A model generated the notes under the pieces. That model made no database searches and was not told the origin of the DNA. It saw nothing but the letters and a program-made list of their open reading frames with translations. Both the position numbers and the translations under genes were made by a program. 35,480 nucleotides of DNA from Desulfobacterales bacterium HSG2 (lineage in GTDB: Bacteria > Desulfobacterota > Desulfobacteria > Desulfobacterales > 4be13), in NCBI GenBank assembly GCA_030378035.1, contig JAUCGI010000046.1, forward strand, positions 1 through 35,480, read 5' to 3'. This document shows positions 26,596 to 35,480 of this stretch, piece by piece; within the stretch, counting starts at the first letter, position 1, and each line of letters starts with the position of its first letter.

Positions 26596-27549
26596 CTAAT
26601 TCCCAATTTTCTCTATGGCTTCTTTTACGGCCTCTTTAATTTCAGGGTTGTCGTGACTTTCAGAAATTTTTTCCAGTTCTGCTATAAGATCAGGGCCTCC
26701 TGATTCTCCGAGGATGTGAATGATATCCCCTTTGATCTGATCCTCCTGCTCATGAAGGCGACTCAGGAGCGGTTTGGCAACGGTGCCCGCCAGCCTGATA
26801 TTCCGTTCGGCAATCTCCTCCATGGACACCATCGCCCCCAGGCGGACAGAAAAATGCGGATGGACAAGGAGATCAAAAAACGCGGGGAAGATATTTTCAT
26901 TGTCAAGCATCATTCCCGCCAGTTGGGAGGCGTTTCCTTCCATTATCATTCTCTCCATGGAAGATGCGCCGAGGCTCGACGGATCACGGTTTGTCATCAT
27001 ATCCAGAATCTCTTCCAACTGTATTGAGCCTGTCCACCGGAAGCGGTCATCCAGCAAAACAGTCGGCGCGGCCTGAATATTGTCGGATTGTGCCATCTCC
27101 GGGAAAAGCACACCGTCCGTTATGGTGAGCCGGATGAATCTGCTTTCGGATGTCAGCGGAAGCAACTGCCGCACGGTGGCAGGGCAAAACGGACATTGAG
27201 GCGCGATATATACCCGAAGTTCGGCCGGCATTTCGATTTTATCGAGATATTTCTGAATATGCGCATACTTTTTATCCGGCATATTCAGAGCTTCCAGAAA
27301 AGGCTCCAATTCAGGACCCAGAGGAACCGCCTGATAGCGCAGGGCATGACCGACCTGAATCGCCGGGGCCTGGGCTGCTTCATCCTTTTCTTTGATAATA
27401 CGGACTTTCGGAGCGGCAACGGACAAGTCGTCACAGAATTTGCTGAGTTCTTTGCCCCTTTCATCTTCTGTCAAAATGAGACGGATCTGAATTTCATCGG
27501 AGCATTTATTGTTCCAATCGGTGATCTGTTTTTCTTCGTTTGGTGTCAT
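26596..27549 (-). CDS. Thioredoxin-fold protein with C-terminal HEAT repeats
   Basis: The protein has 317 residues. The first ~95 look like a degenerate thioredoxin fold without a CxxC. The second fold (about 108-195) has a redox motif CPFC at 119-122 in VYIAPQCPFCPATV and the cis-Pro segment AAPTVLLDD. The pair resembles protein disulfide oxidoreductases of the glutaredoxin-like type. From about 195 the rest is helical, with HEAT-type repeats (VHPHFSVRLGAMVSMEEIAE; DIIHILGESGGPDLIAELEKI). There is no signal peptide, so a cytoplasmic role in thiol-disulfide exchange on a bound partner is inferred. AGGAC lies before the ATG inside a GTACAGGACA motif identical to the end of the MITE-like element at 21163. 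glnS lies 38 bases downstream. Confidence 0.75.
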   Translation of the reverse strand: MTPNEEKQITDWNNKCSDEIQIRLILTEDERGKELSKFCDDLSVAAPKVRIIKEKDEAAQAPAIQVGHALRYQAVPLGPELEPFLEALNMPDKKYAHIQKYLDKIEMPAELRVYIAPQCPFCPATVRQLLPLTSESRFIRLTITDGVLFPEMAQSDNIQAAPTVLLDDRFRWTGSIQLEEILDMMTNRDPSSLGASSMERMIMEGNASQLAGMMLDNENIFPAFFDLLVHPHFSVRLGAMVSMEEIAERNIRLAGTVAKPLLSRLHEQEDQIKGDIIHILGESGGPDLIAELEKISESHDNPEIKEAVKEAIEKIGN

Positions 27550-27586
27550 TTAATTGTCCTGTACTTTTGAGCTTTCGGCTCCGGAG

Positions 27587-27607
27587 TGCCAAAGTTGCAC
27601 TTTGGCA
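27587..27607. repeat. Short hairpin TGCCAAAGT-TGC-ACTTTGGCA
   Basis: Perfect 9-bp stem with a 3-base loop in the divergent gap upstream of the thioredoxin/HEAT gene. A smaller hairpin (GAGC-TTTCG-GCTC, 27570-27582) sits beside it. Either could be a regulatory fold or a repeat relic. Confidence 0.5.
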
Positions 27608-27791
27608 GATGACCGAAAAAAATAAACAATTTCCCTGAAAAATCAAAATAAGAAGTGCAGAGATAACTGTCAAGAGGTTCCGGTGGATAAAACTCAATAT
27701 TCCGTAATCCGTGACACATCTGATGGCTATAAAATGTATGTGAAAGACGTACCATCACAGAAAAATTTACAGGTTGATTTTTTTCTTTTTC

Positions 27792-27820
27792 TTGACAGGA
27801 TTCAGTTTTAGCATTATTGT
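27792..27820 (+). promoter_or_regulatory. Possible sigma-70 promoter ahead of the xisH remnant
   Basis: TTGACA, exactly 17 bases, TATTGT. It stands 80 bases before the ATG at 27902. The stretch from 27610 to 27900 otherwise shows no convincing gene. Confidence 0.45.
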
Positions 27821-27901
27821 AAGTGTAAACTCAGGGATTCCCAAAACTCTTGCTCTTAATCAAACGGACACGGGCAGGATTAAGATCAAGAAAGGCAGGG
27901 T

Positions 27902-28048
27902 ATGGCAAAAGACTTTTATCACAACACAGTGAAGCGGGCCTTAATCAAAGACGGTTGGACAATTACCCCATGATCCGTTTAAGCTGAAATTCGGCACCAA
28001 AACGGTGTATGCTGACCTGGGCGTGGAAAAACTGATCTATTCTGAAAA
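27902..28048 (+). pseudogene. XisH-like protein, frameshifted and truncated
   Basis: From the ATG the frame reads MAKDFYHNTVKRALIKDGW and TITP, then stops at 27971. Shifting by one base the text continues as DPFKLKFGTKTVYADLG and VEKLIYSEK. Together this is the first third of a XisH-family protein (usually about 138 residues), a fdxN-element excision-controlling-factor homologue with a predicted endonuclease-like fold that normally pairs with XisI. The rest is missing: at about 28040-28048 the sequence runs into the ~230-bp tandem repeat block. No xisI is seen. An AGGCAGGGT stretch precedes the ATG, and a plausible promoter is upstream. The gene is dead by both frameshift and truncation. Confidence 0.75.
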
Positions 28049-29154
28049 AATCTCACACAGAGGCACAAAGGCTTTTCACATAAGCAGCGGATGAGTTGTT
28101 TTGTTTTGGCTGGTCTGAAGCTTTGCGCCTTTATAAAAACCTTTGCGCCTTTCTTTGTGCCTCTGTGCCTCTGTGTGGAATTTCTTCGGGATTTCACGGC
28201 AGATTCCAGCTTTCGCGGGAATGACAGCTATTTTGTTCAGTTGGTAAAATTCTGAAAAAATCTCACACAGAGGCACAAAGGCGCAAAGAAAGGCACAAAG
28301 GCTTTTCACATTAAAAAAAACAGCGGATGACAGTTATTTTGTTTTGGCCGGTCTGAAGCTTTGCGCCTTTACAAAAACCTTTGCGCCTTTCTCTGTGCCT
28401 CTGTGCCTCTGTGTGGAATTTCTTCGGAATTTTCACGGCAGATTCCAGCTTTCGCGGGAATGACAGTTGGTAAAATTCTGAAAAAATCTCACACAGAGGC
28501 ACAAAGGCGCAAAGAAAGGCACAAAGGCTTTTCACATTAAAAAAAACAGCGGATGACAGTTATTTTGTTTTGGCCGGTCTGAAGCTTTGCGCCTTTACAA
28601 AAACCTTTGCGCCTTTCTTTGTGCCTCTGTGCCTCTGTGTGGAATTTCTTCGGGATTTCACGGCAGATTCCCGCTTTCGCGGGAATGACAGCTATTTTGT
28701 TCGGTTGGTAAAATTCTGAAAAAATCTCACACAGAGGCACAAAGGCGCAAAGAAAGGCACAAAGGCTTTTCACATTAAAAAAACAGTTATTTTGTTTTGG
28801 CCGGTCTGAAGCTTTGCGCCTTTACAAAAACCTTTGCGCCTTTCTTTGTGCCTCTGTGCCTCTGTGTGGAATTTCTTCGGGATTTTCACGGCAGATTCCC
28901 GCTTTCGCGGGAATGACAGTTGGTAAAATTCTGAAAAAATCTCACACAGAGGCACAAAGGCGCAAAGAAAGGCACAAAGGCTTTTCACATAAGTAGCGGA
29001 TGAGTTGTTTTGTTTTGGCTGGTCTGAAGCTTTGCGCCTTTACAAAAACCTTTGCGCCTTTCTTTGTGCCTCTGTGCCTCTGTGTGGAATTTCTTCGGGA
29101 TTTTCACGGCAGATTCCCGCTTTCGCGGGAATGACAGGTATTTTGTTCGGTTGG
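28040..29154. repeat. Five tandem ~230-bp units with long internal inverted repeats
   Basis: Units start at TTCTGAAAAAATCTCACACAG at 28040, 28250, 28476, 28714 and 28929, giving lengths of 210-238 bases. Each unit has ACAGAGGCACAAAGGCGC and AAAGAAAGGCACAAAGG on the left and the complement (CCTTTGCGCCTTTCTTTGTG, CCTCTGTGCC) on the right. It then has a dRS3-like hairpin (ATTCCCGCTTTCGCGGGAAT or variant) and a GGTAAAA link. The first unit lacks about 20 bases of the left arm. Open frames in this block (both strands) are repeats of one another and not genes. Confidence 0.9.
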
Positions 29155-29175
29155 TAAAATTAATAGAAAAAATAT

Positions 29176-29261
29176 CCTGATTATAACGCCTTTCGGAGAA
29201 CTTGCGCCAATAAAGCCCGAACCATTTCTGACTCGGAATCCCAAAAGGTGTTATAATCAGG
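29176..29261. mobile_element. MITE-like inverted-repeat element, TGATTATAAY family, 86 bp
   Basis: The ends CCTGATTATAACGCCTTTCGG and the complement of CCAAAAGGTGTTATAATCAGG match at 19 of 21 positions. They are the same ends as at 4591-4725, but the interior is different and shorter (no palindromic module). It ends 19 bases before mtnA, so the mtnA ribosome site lies against the element's edge. Confidence 0.6.
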
Positions 29262-29280
29262 AAAAAACAAAAGGAACACG

Positions 29281-30375
29281 ATGAAAACAGAGAGTAAAAA
29301 CATGCGTCCGATATGGTTTGACAAGGATTCGGAAACAGTCAAGGTCATTGATCAGCGGATGCTTCCCCACGAGTTTGTTGTTGCTGAATTGAAAACGGTG
29401 GATGATGTTATCATGGCCATAAAGGAGATGTATGTGAGAGGCGCTCCCCTGATCGGGGTGACAGGCGCTTATGGCGTATATATTGCCGCGGTTCATTCCA
29501 AAACAAAAGATGATCTGATCAGTGAATGCGACCGGTTAAAAGCGGCAAGGCCCACAGCCGTGAATCTTGCCTGGGCGGTGGATAAGGTGTTAGACAAGGT
29601 GCTGAAACCAGAGACTTCCCAAGTCCTTGAAAAAAGAATCGATGCCGCGCAAAAGGAGGCCTCGGAAATCGCCGAACTGGAAGCCGAAAATTGCAGGAAG
29701 ATAGGCGAATACGGTTTATCTCTGATTCAGGAGATCAGTAGTCGGAAAGAGGGTGGAACCGTCAACCTCCTGACCCACTGCAACGCGGGATGGCTCGCGT
29801 GCATCGAATACGGCACGGCAACCGCGCCCATGTATGCCGCATATCAAAACGGCATTGACATCCATATATGGGTGGATGAAACCCGGCCCTTAAATCAGGG
29901 TGCCAGGCTGACCGCGTGGGAGCTGGGCAGATCCGGGATAAAACACACGGTCATCACGGATAATGCCGGCGGCCATCTCATGCAGCACGGCATGGTGGAT
30001 ATGGTCATCGTCGGCACGGACAGAAGCACATACACCGGAGATGTTGCAAACAAAATCGGAACCTATCTGAAAGCGCTGGCCGCCAAAGATAACAACATCC
30101 CCTTTTATGTGGCCCTGCCCTCCAGCACCTTTGACTGGAAACTGAGAGACGGTCTCGCAGAGATTCCCATAGAAGAGCGGGACCCTGATGAGATCCGATA
30201 TGTCCAGGGAAGTGACCAGGGCGTAATAAGAAACGTGCTGGTTCCCCCGGAAAACAGCCCGGCAGGAAATTACGCGTTTGACGTAACCCCGGCGAGGCTT
30301 GTTACGGGATTTATCACAGAAAGGGGAATCTGCAAGGCGACAGAGGAGGATGTCAGGCGATTATTTCCTGATTAG
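29281..30375 (+). CDS. mtnA: S-methyl-5-thioribose-1-phosphate isomerase
   Basis: This enzyme of methionine salvage converts 5-methylthioribose-1-phosphate to the ribulose form, in the cytoplasm. The 364 residues fit the family. Hallmarks: RGAPLIGVTGAYG (53-65), the catalytic Cys167 in LLTHCNAGWLA, DETRPLNQGARLTAWEL, and the catalytic Asp247 in VIVGTDRS (usually GADR). ITDNAGGHLM and the C-terminal FDVTPARLVTGFITE region follow. GGAA precedes the ATG, directly after a MITE-like element. No other methionine-salvage gene (mtnP, mtnK, mtnB) is adjacent, so it is isolated here. It is followed by a strong hairpin (30391-30422). Confidence 0.95.
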   Translation: MKTESKNMRPIWFDKDSETVKVIDQRMLPHEFVVAELKTVDDVIMAIKEMYVRGAPLIGVTGAYGVYIAAVHSKTKDDLISECDRLKAARPTAVNLAWAVDKVLDKVLKPETSQVLEKRIDAAQKEASEIAELEAENCRKIGEYGLSLIQEISSRKEGGTVNLLTHCNAGWLACIEYGTATAPMYAAYQNGIDIHIWVDETRPLNQGARLTAWELGRSGIKHTVITDNAGGHLMQHGMVDMVIVGTDRSTYTGDVANKIGTYLKALAAKDNNIPFYVALPSSTFDWKLRDGLAEIPIEERDPDEIRYVQGSDQGVIRNVLVPPENSPAGNYAFDVTPARLVTGFITERGICKATEEDVRRLFPD

Positions 30376-30390
30376 TTCCCTCGCTTCCCA

Positions 30391-30422
30391 GGAAACCAGG
30401 TTTTTTGAAAAACCTGGTTTCC
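30391..30422. terminator. Perfect hairpin after mtnA, possible terminator
   Basis: GGAAACCAGGTTTTT and its complement AAAAACCTGGTTTCC flank a 2-base loop, 15 bases after the mtnA stop. There is no U-tract after the stem, so it may be an interspersed hairpin repeat rather than a classical terminator. It lies between convergent genes and could serve both. Nothing else is seen up to 30540. Confidence 0.5.
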
Positions 30423-30540
30423 GAGCCGTACAAATGTTTCCTCCTCATGCTTCACAGAACAGCAACTCACCGTCAAAGTAACGAAAACCGCATTGTCCCG
30501 GATGCGAACAAGATGTCTGTCATTCGACATGCATAACTGA

Positions 30541-31263
30541 TTATTCGTTGCTGCCGAACCTTTCTGCTATAAACTGCTCTCTTGTCTTCTGTATCAGCCC
30601 CTCTTTTTCCATTTCCTGCAAAGTAGCTGTTATTTCAGGCTTCAGATGTCTGTTTTTCTTATGCAGGTAGTGATAAAGGGGATAGCTTTCTATGGGAGGA
30701 TCCAACGCTCTGATACCGGGTATTTTTAACTTTCGCAGCATTTTCAGTCCGTTTACCCGTGCCATAACAACAATATCAATTCTTCCCGCATTCAGAATTC
30801 TGAAAAGCACCTCATTGCTGTCTCTGATACTGCGATTCATTCCCTCGGTACCCTTATGTGAGAATTTAATCCCTCTTTGTATCCCGATTTTATAAGGCTT
30901 CAGACTGTCCCATCCGCTGACTGGAAATTTTGTCTGCTTCGTGAAAACCATACCCTCCAGTCTGTTCACAGGTACGGAAACCATGAGCAAATTCGGAAAT
31001 TTGTTATTTATACCGGCTATCCGGAACAATTCGCCATCTGTTTCGCCTTCATTCGAGTATTTGAGCGATCTCAGACCCGGATATTGTCTGACAACGACTT
31101 CGATGCCGATTCGCCGATATGCCTCCGTGACAACTTTCTCGCTTATAAGGGTGTTGACGGAGCCTTCGATTGATGAAAAATTCAGTTTTTCAGCGGCTTG
31201 CAAAGATATGGCTGTCAGAATAACACATAGTATCGTCGCGATTACTTTCATGCCTCTTTTCAT
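30541..31263 (-). CDS. Periplasmic solute-binding protein, family 3-like
   Basis: This 240-residue protein has a signal peptide (MKRGMKVIATILCVILTAISLQAAE, cleavage after about residue 23). The mature part has the extracellular solute-binding family 3 pattern: an early TEAYRRIGIEVVVRQYPGLRSL segment, then DGELFRIAG, SVPVNRLEGMVFTKQ, KIGIQRGIKF and a C-terminal EKEGLIQKTREQFIAERF. The amino-acid-binding signature residues are weak and no permease or ATPase gene is near. It therefore probably works as a ligand sensor for the hybrid kinase encoded upstream rather than in uptake; this is inference. GGAG lies 7 bases before the ATG at 31263, which overlaps the preceding stop (ATGA). It is the last gene of a three-gene cluster. 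Confidence 0.75.
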   Translation of the reverse strand: MKRGMKVIATILCVILTAISLQAAEKLNFSSIEGSVNTLISEKVVTEAYRRIGIEVVVRQYPGLRSLKYSNEGETDGELFRIAGINNKFPNLLMVSVPVNRLEGMVFTKQTKFPVSGWDSLKPYKIGIQRGIKFSHKGTEGMNRSIRDSNEVLFRILNAGRIDIVVMARVNGLKMLRKLKIPGIRALDPPIESYPLYHYLHKKNRHLKPEITATLQEMEKEGLIQKTREQFIAERFGSNE

Positions 31264-31682
31264 TCTAATTCTCCTTTAATATTAAGCTCACTGAGGGTAC
31301 CGGGTTTCCGTATATCACCGCACAGGTCATGTGATGAACTCCGTCCAGCAGATCGCCGAAAAGAAAGATAACAATAGCGAGCTTCGCCAGCAACAGACAC
31401 AGCCTCTTTCGGATTTTCAGGCTTTGCCTGAGCGAGCATAAACTCGTGGAATTTCATTTCCCTCTTCCGAAGATACTTCACAAATCTGTGAGCAGTGAGG
31501 AATATCACGGAAAATACGATTCCCCATTTCGCAGAAAACCAGACCGGAGTATGCTCTGACCGCCTCGTATGGATCAGTGCGCTTCTCATGTAACAGAAGC
31601 CTTCATATATCTCACCAATGACAAAGGCGGCGATTGACAGCTTCAGCGCCAGAAAAACAGAGACCTCTCCATGATTTTCCAC
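31260..31682 (-). CDS. Small membrane protein of unknown family
   Basis: The product has 140 residues. Two hydrophobic segments (VFLALKLSIAAFVIGEIYEGF, about 8-28; FSAKWGIVFSVIFLTAHRFV, about 49-68) are separated by a polar loop. A basic juxtamembrane stretch (KYLRKREMKFHEF) and a soluble tail with scattered Cys, Arg and Ser (RYCYLSFRRSAGRSS) follow. I do not recognise it. AAGGAG lies 9 bases before the ATG. It begins 17 bases after the kinase stop and its own stop overlaps the start of the solute-binding gene (ATGA). The arrangement suggests co-translation and a role with the kinase and binding protein. The tail from about 105 on could be partly degenerate sequence. Confidence 0.6.
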   Translation of the reverse strand: MENHGEVSVFLALKLSIAAFVIGEIYEGFCYMRSALIHTRRSEHTPVWFSAKWGIVFSVIFLTAHRFVKYLRKREMKFHEFMLAQAKPENPKEAVSVAGEARYCYLSFRRSAGRSSSHDLCGDIRKPGTLSELNIKGELE

Positions 31683-31699
31683 TCCTTATCTGTCCGATT

Positions 31700-34729
<3,030 letters not shown>

Positions 34730-34730
34730 G

Positions 34731-34869
34731 CATGTCAGTCCTGCGAAAACCGCATGTCAGTCCTGCGAAAACCGCATGTCAGTCCTGCGAAAGCAGGAAT
34801 CCACTCTCTGCCAACCGCATGTCAGTCCTGCGAAAACCGCATGTCAGTCCTGCGAAAGCAGGAATCCAC
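34731..34869. repeat. Short tandem repeat GTCAGTCCTGCGAAAACCGCAT with dRS3-like hairpin ends
   Basis: CATGTCAGTCCTGCGAAA recurs five times with ACCG or GCAGGAATCCACT after it. Two of the copies complete the hairpin CCTGCGAAAGCAGG. It lies directly upstream of the kinase start. Confidence 0.75.
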
Positions 34870-34900
34870 TGCATAACTGCGGGCTTTTATATGAAAGTCT

Positions 34901-35228
34901 CGGTCAGCACTGGATTCCCGCTTTCGCGGGAATGACAGTTCAGTGAGTTTCATCTTTTGTATGAAAATCCCGGTCAGGCAGCACTAGATTCCTGCTTTCG
35001 CGGGAATGACAGTTCGGTGAGACTTGTATAAAAGTCCCGGTCAGGCAACACCGGATTCCCGCTTTCGCGGGAATGACAGTTCGGTGAGACTTGTATGAAA
35101 GTCCCGGTCAGGCAACACCGGATTCCCGCTTTCGCGGGAATGACAGTTCGGTGAGACTTGTATAAAAGTCCCGGTCAGGCAACACCGGATTCCCGCTTTC
35201 GCGGGAATGACAGTTCGGTGAGACTTTA
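34901..35228. repeat. Five tandem ~67-bp units built on a dRS3-like hairpin
   Basis: Each unit has GGATTCCCGCTTTCGCGGG, AATGACAGTTCGGTGAGAC, TTGTATGAAAGTCCCGGTC and AGGCAACACC. Copies at 34912, 34987, 35052, 35119 and 35187 are nearly identical toward the right. Open frames here are repeat translation only. Confidence 0.85.
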
Positions 35229-35281
35229 TAACATCTTTCGGGGACATCCCTATGACCTGCCGAACACAAAACACAAAACAC

Positions 35282-35480
35282 TTATTTCTTCTCAGGAGCA
35301 TCTAACGGGCCGATATGTTTGACAAGCTCCCTCTCTCCCACCGGAAAATTATCCGCTTTCCATCGTTCCAGTCCTCCTTTGAGCACACCGACGACCGTGT
35401 ATCCTTTTTCTATCAGAAATTTCGCGGCGGTGGGAGACTGCTTCATGGCCCAGTCCGTAATCACAATCTTGCGGTCTTTG
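35282..35480 (-). CDS. Rhodanese-like domain protein, partial (5' end outside window)
   Basis: The last 66 codons of a minus-strand gene are visible. KDRKIVITDWAMKQSPTAAK, then FLIEKGYTVVGVLKGGLERW, form the C-terminal half of a rhodanese fold, with the GG-x-x-x-W ending typical of the family. It closes with a short charged tail (APEKK). In rhodaneses the active-site Cys lies at the start of the CxxGxxS loop; here the equivalent text is DWAMKQS, with Asp at the Cys position, so sulfurtransferase activity is not expected from this domain. The start and any other domains lie beyond 35480. AT-rich sequence and tandem repeats follow the stop at 35282. Confidence 0.7.
   Translation of the reverse strand, partial: KDRKIVITDWAMKQSPTAAKFLIEKGYTVVGVLKGGLERWKADNFPVGERELVKHIGPLDAPEKK

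Noticed and set aside
27626..27809. Open + strand stretch reading VIRDTSDGYKMYVKDVP
   Set aside because: No start codon with a ribosome site, AT-rich, not recognised, and it runs over the likely promoter of the xisH remnant.
28076..28988. Repeated frames (about 75 codons each) beginning KSLCAFLCAFVPLCEIF
   Set aside because: They are identical translations of the 230-bp repeat unit and its CTTTGTGCC arms.

Overview
The window looks like a chromosomal segment of a Desulfobacterota-type (deltaproteobacterial sulfate-reducer-like) genome. The inference rests on the mix of genes: large hybrid histidine kinases, a formate dehydrogenase maturation factor (FdhE), a ferredoxin-domain nitroreductase, a bacterial GlnRS, tandem Uma2 genes and a XisH remnant. 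The assignment is not proven. No rRNA, tRNA, CRISPR array, transposase or integrase was seen.

Layout. 1-4.9 kb is a decayed zone. It holds a nuclease-domain remnant, a small FeoB-associated-type membrane protein, two two-component genes that are both cut off at one shared point near 1330, a frameshifted DUF3696 ATPase, and about 1 kb of short repeats. 4.9-8.8 kb is a tight + strand cluster: pcm, a DUF368 (PopT-like) membrane protein and a REC-HK-REC-Hpt hybrid kinase, each overlapping the next. 8.8-12.7 kb has a gene remnant, a small lipoprotein gene and a 2.7-kb array of about 34 + 20 short hairpins. 12.7-17.4 kb is one secreted multidomain protein: Cys-rich acidic region, three or four beta-sandwich-like modules, a PPC-like domain, a clostripain (C11) peptidase domain and a dockerin-like tail. 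17.4-21.1 kb (minus) has an orphan CheR, two tandem Uma2 genes and a ferredoxin-nitroreductase. 21.6-27.5 kb has a CoA-transferase/GNAT fusion facing fdhE, then glnS and a thioredoxin-fold/HEAT protein. 27.5-29.3 kb is another repeat zone, where five ~230-bp tandem units cut into a xisH remnant. 29.3-30.4 kb is mtnA. 30.5-34.7 kb (minus) is a probable three-gene operon: hybrid kinase, small membrane protein, periplasmic solute-binding protein. The right end has tandem hairpin repeats and a rhodanese-like gene that runs off the window.

The dominant theme is repetitive DNA. I see (i) heptanucleotide tandem arrays between genes, and similar arrays in frame inside the linkers of both hybrid kinases; (ii) inverted-repeat elements resembling MITEs, one with a 9-bp flanking direct repeat; (iii) a dRS3-like hairpin family (ATTCCC-N8-GGGAAT type) scattered and tandemly amplified; (iv) the large two-class hairpin array directly upstream of the C11 protease gene. 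The hairpin array is the strongest candidate for something undescribed: two hairpin classes share the core GGATT...AATCC and a 4-nt loop but have different complementary outer stems.
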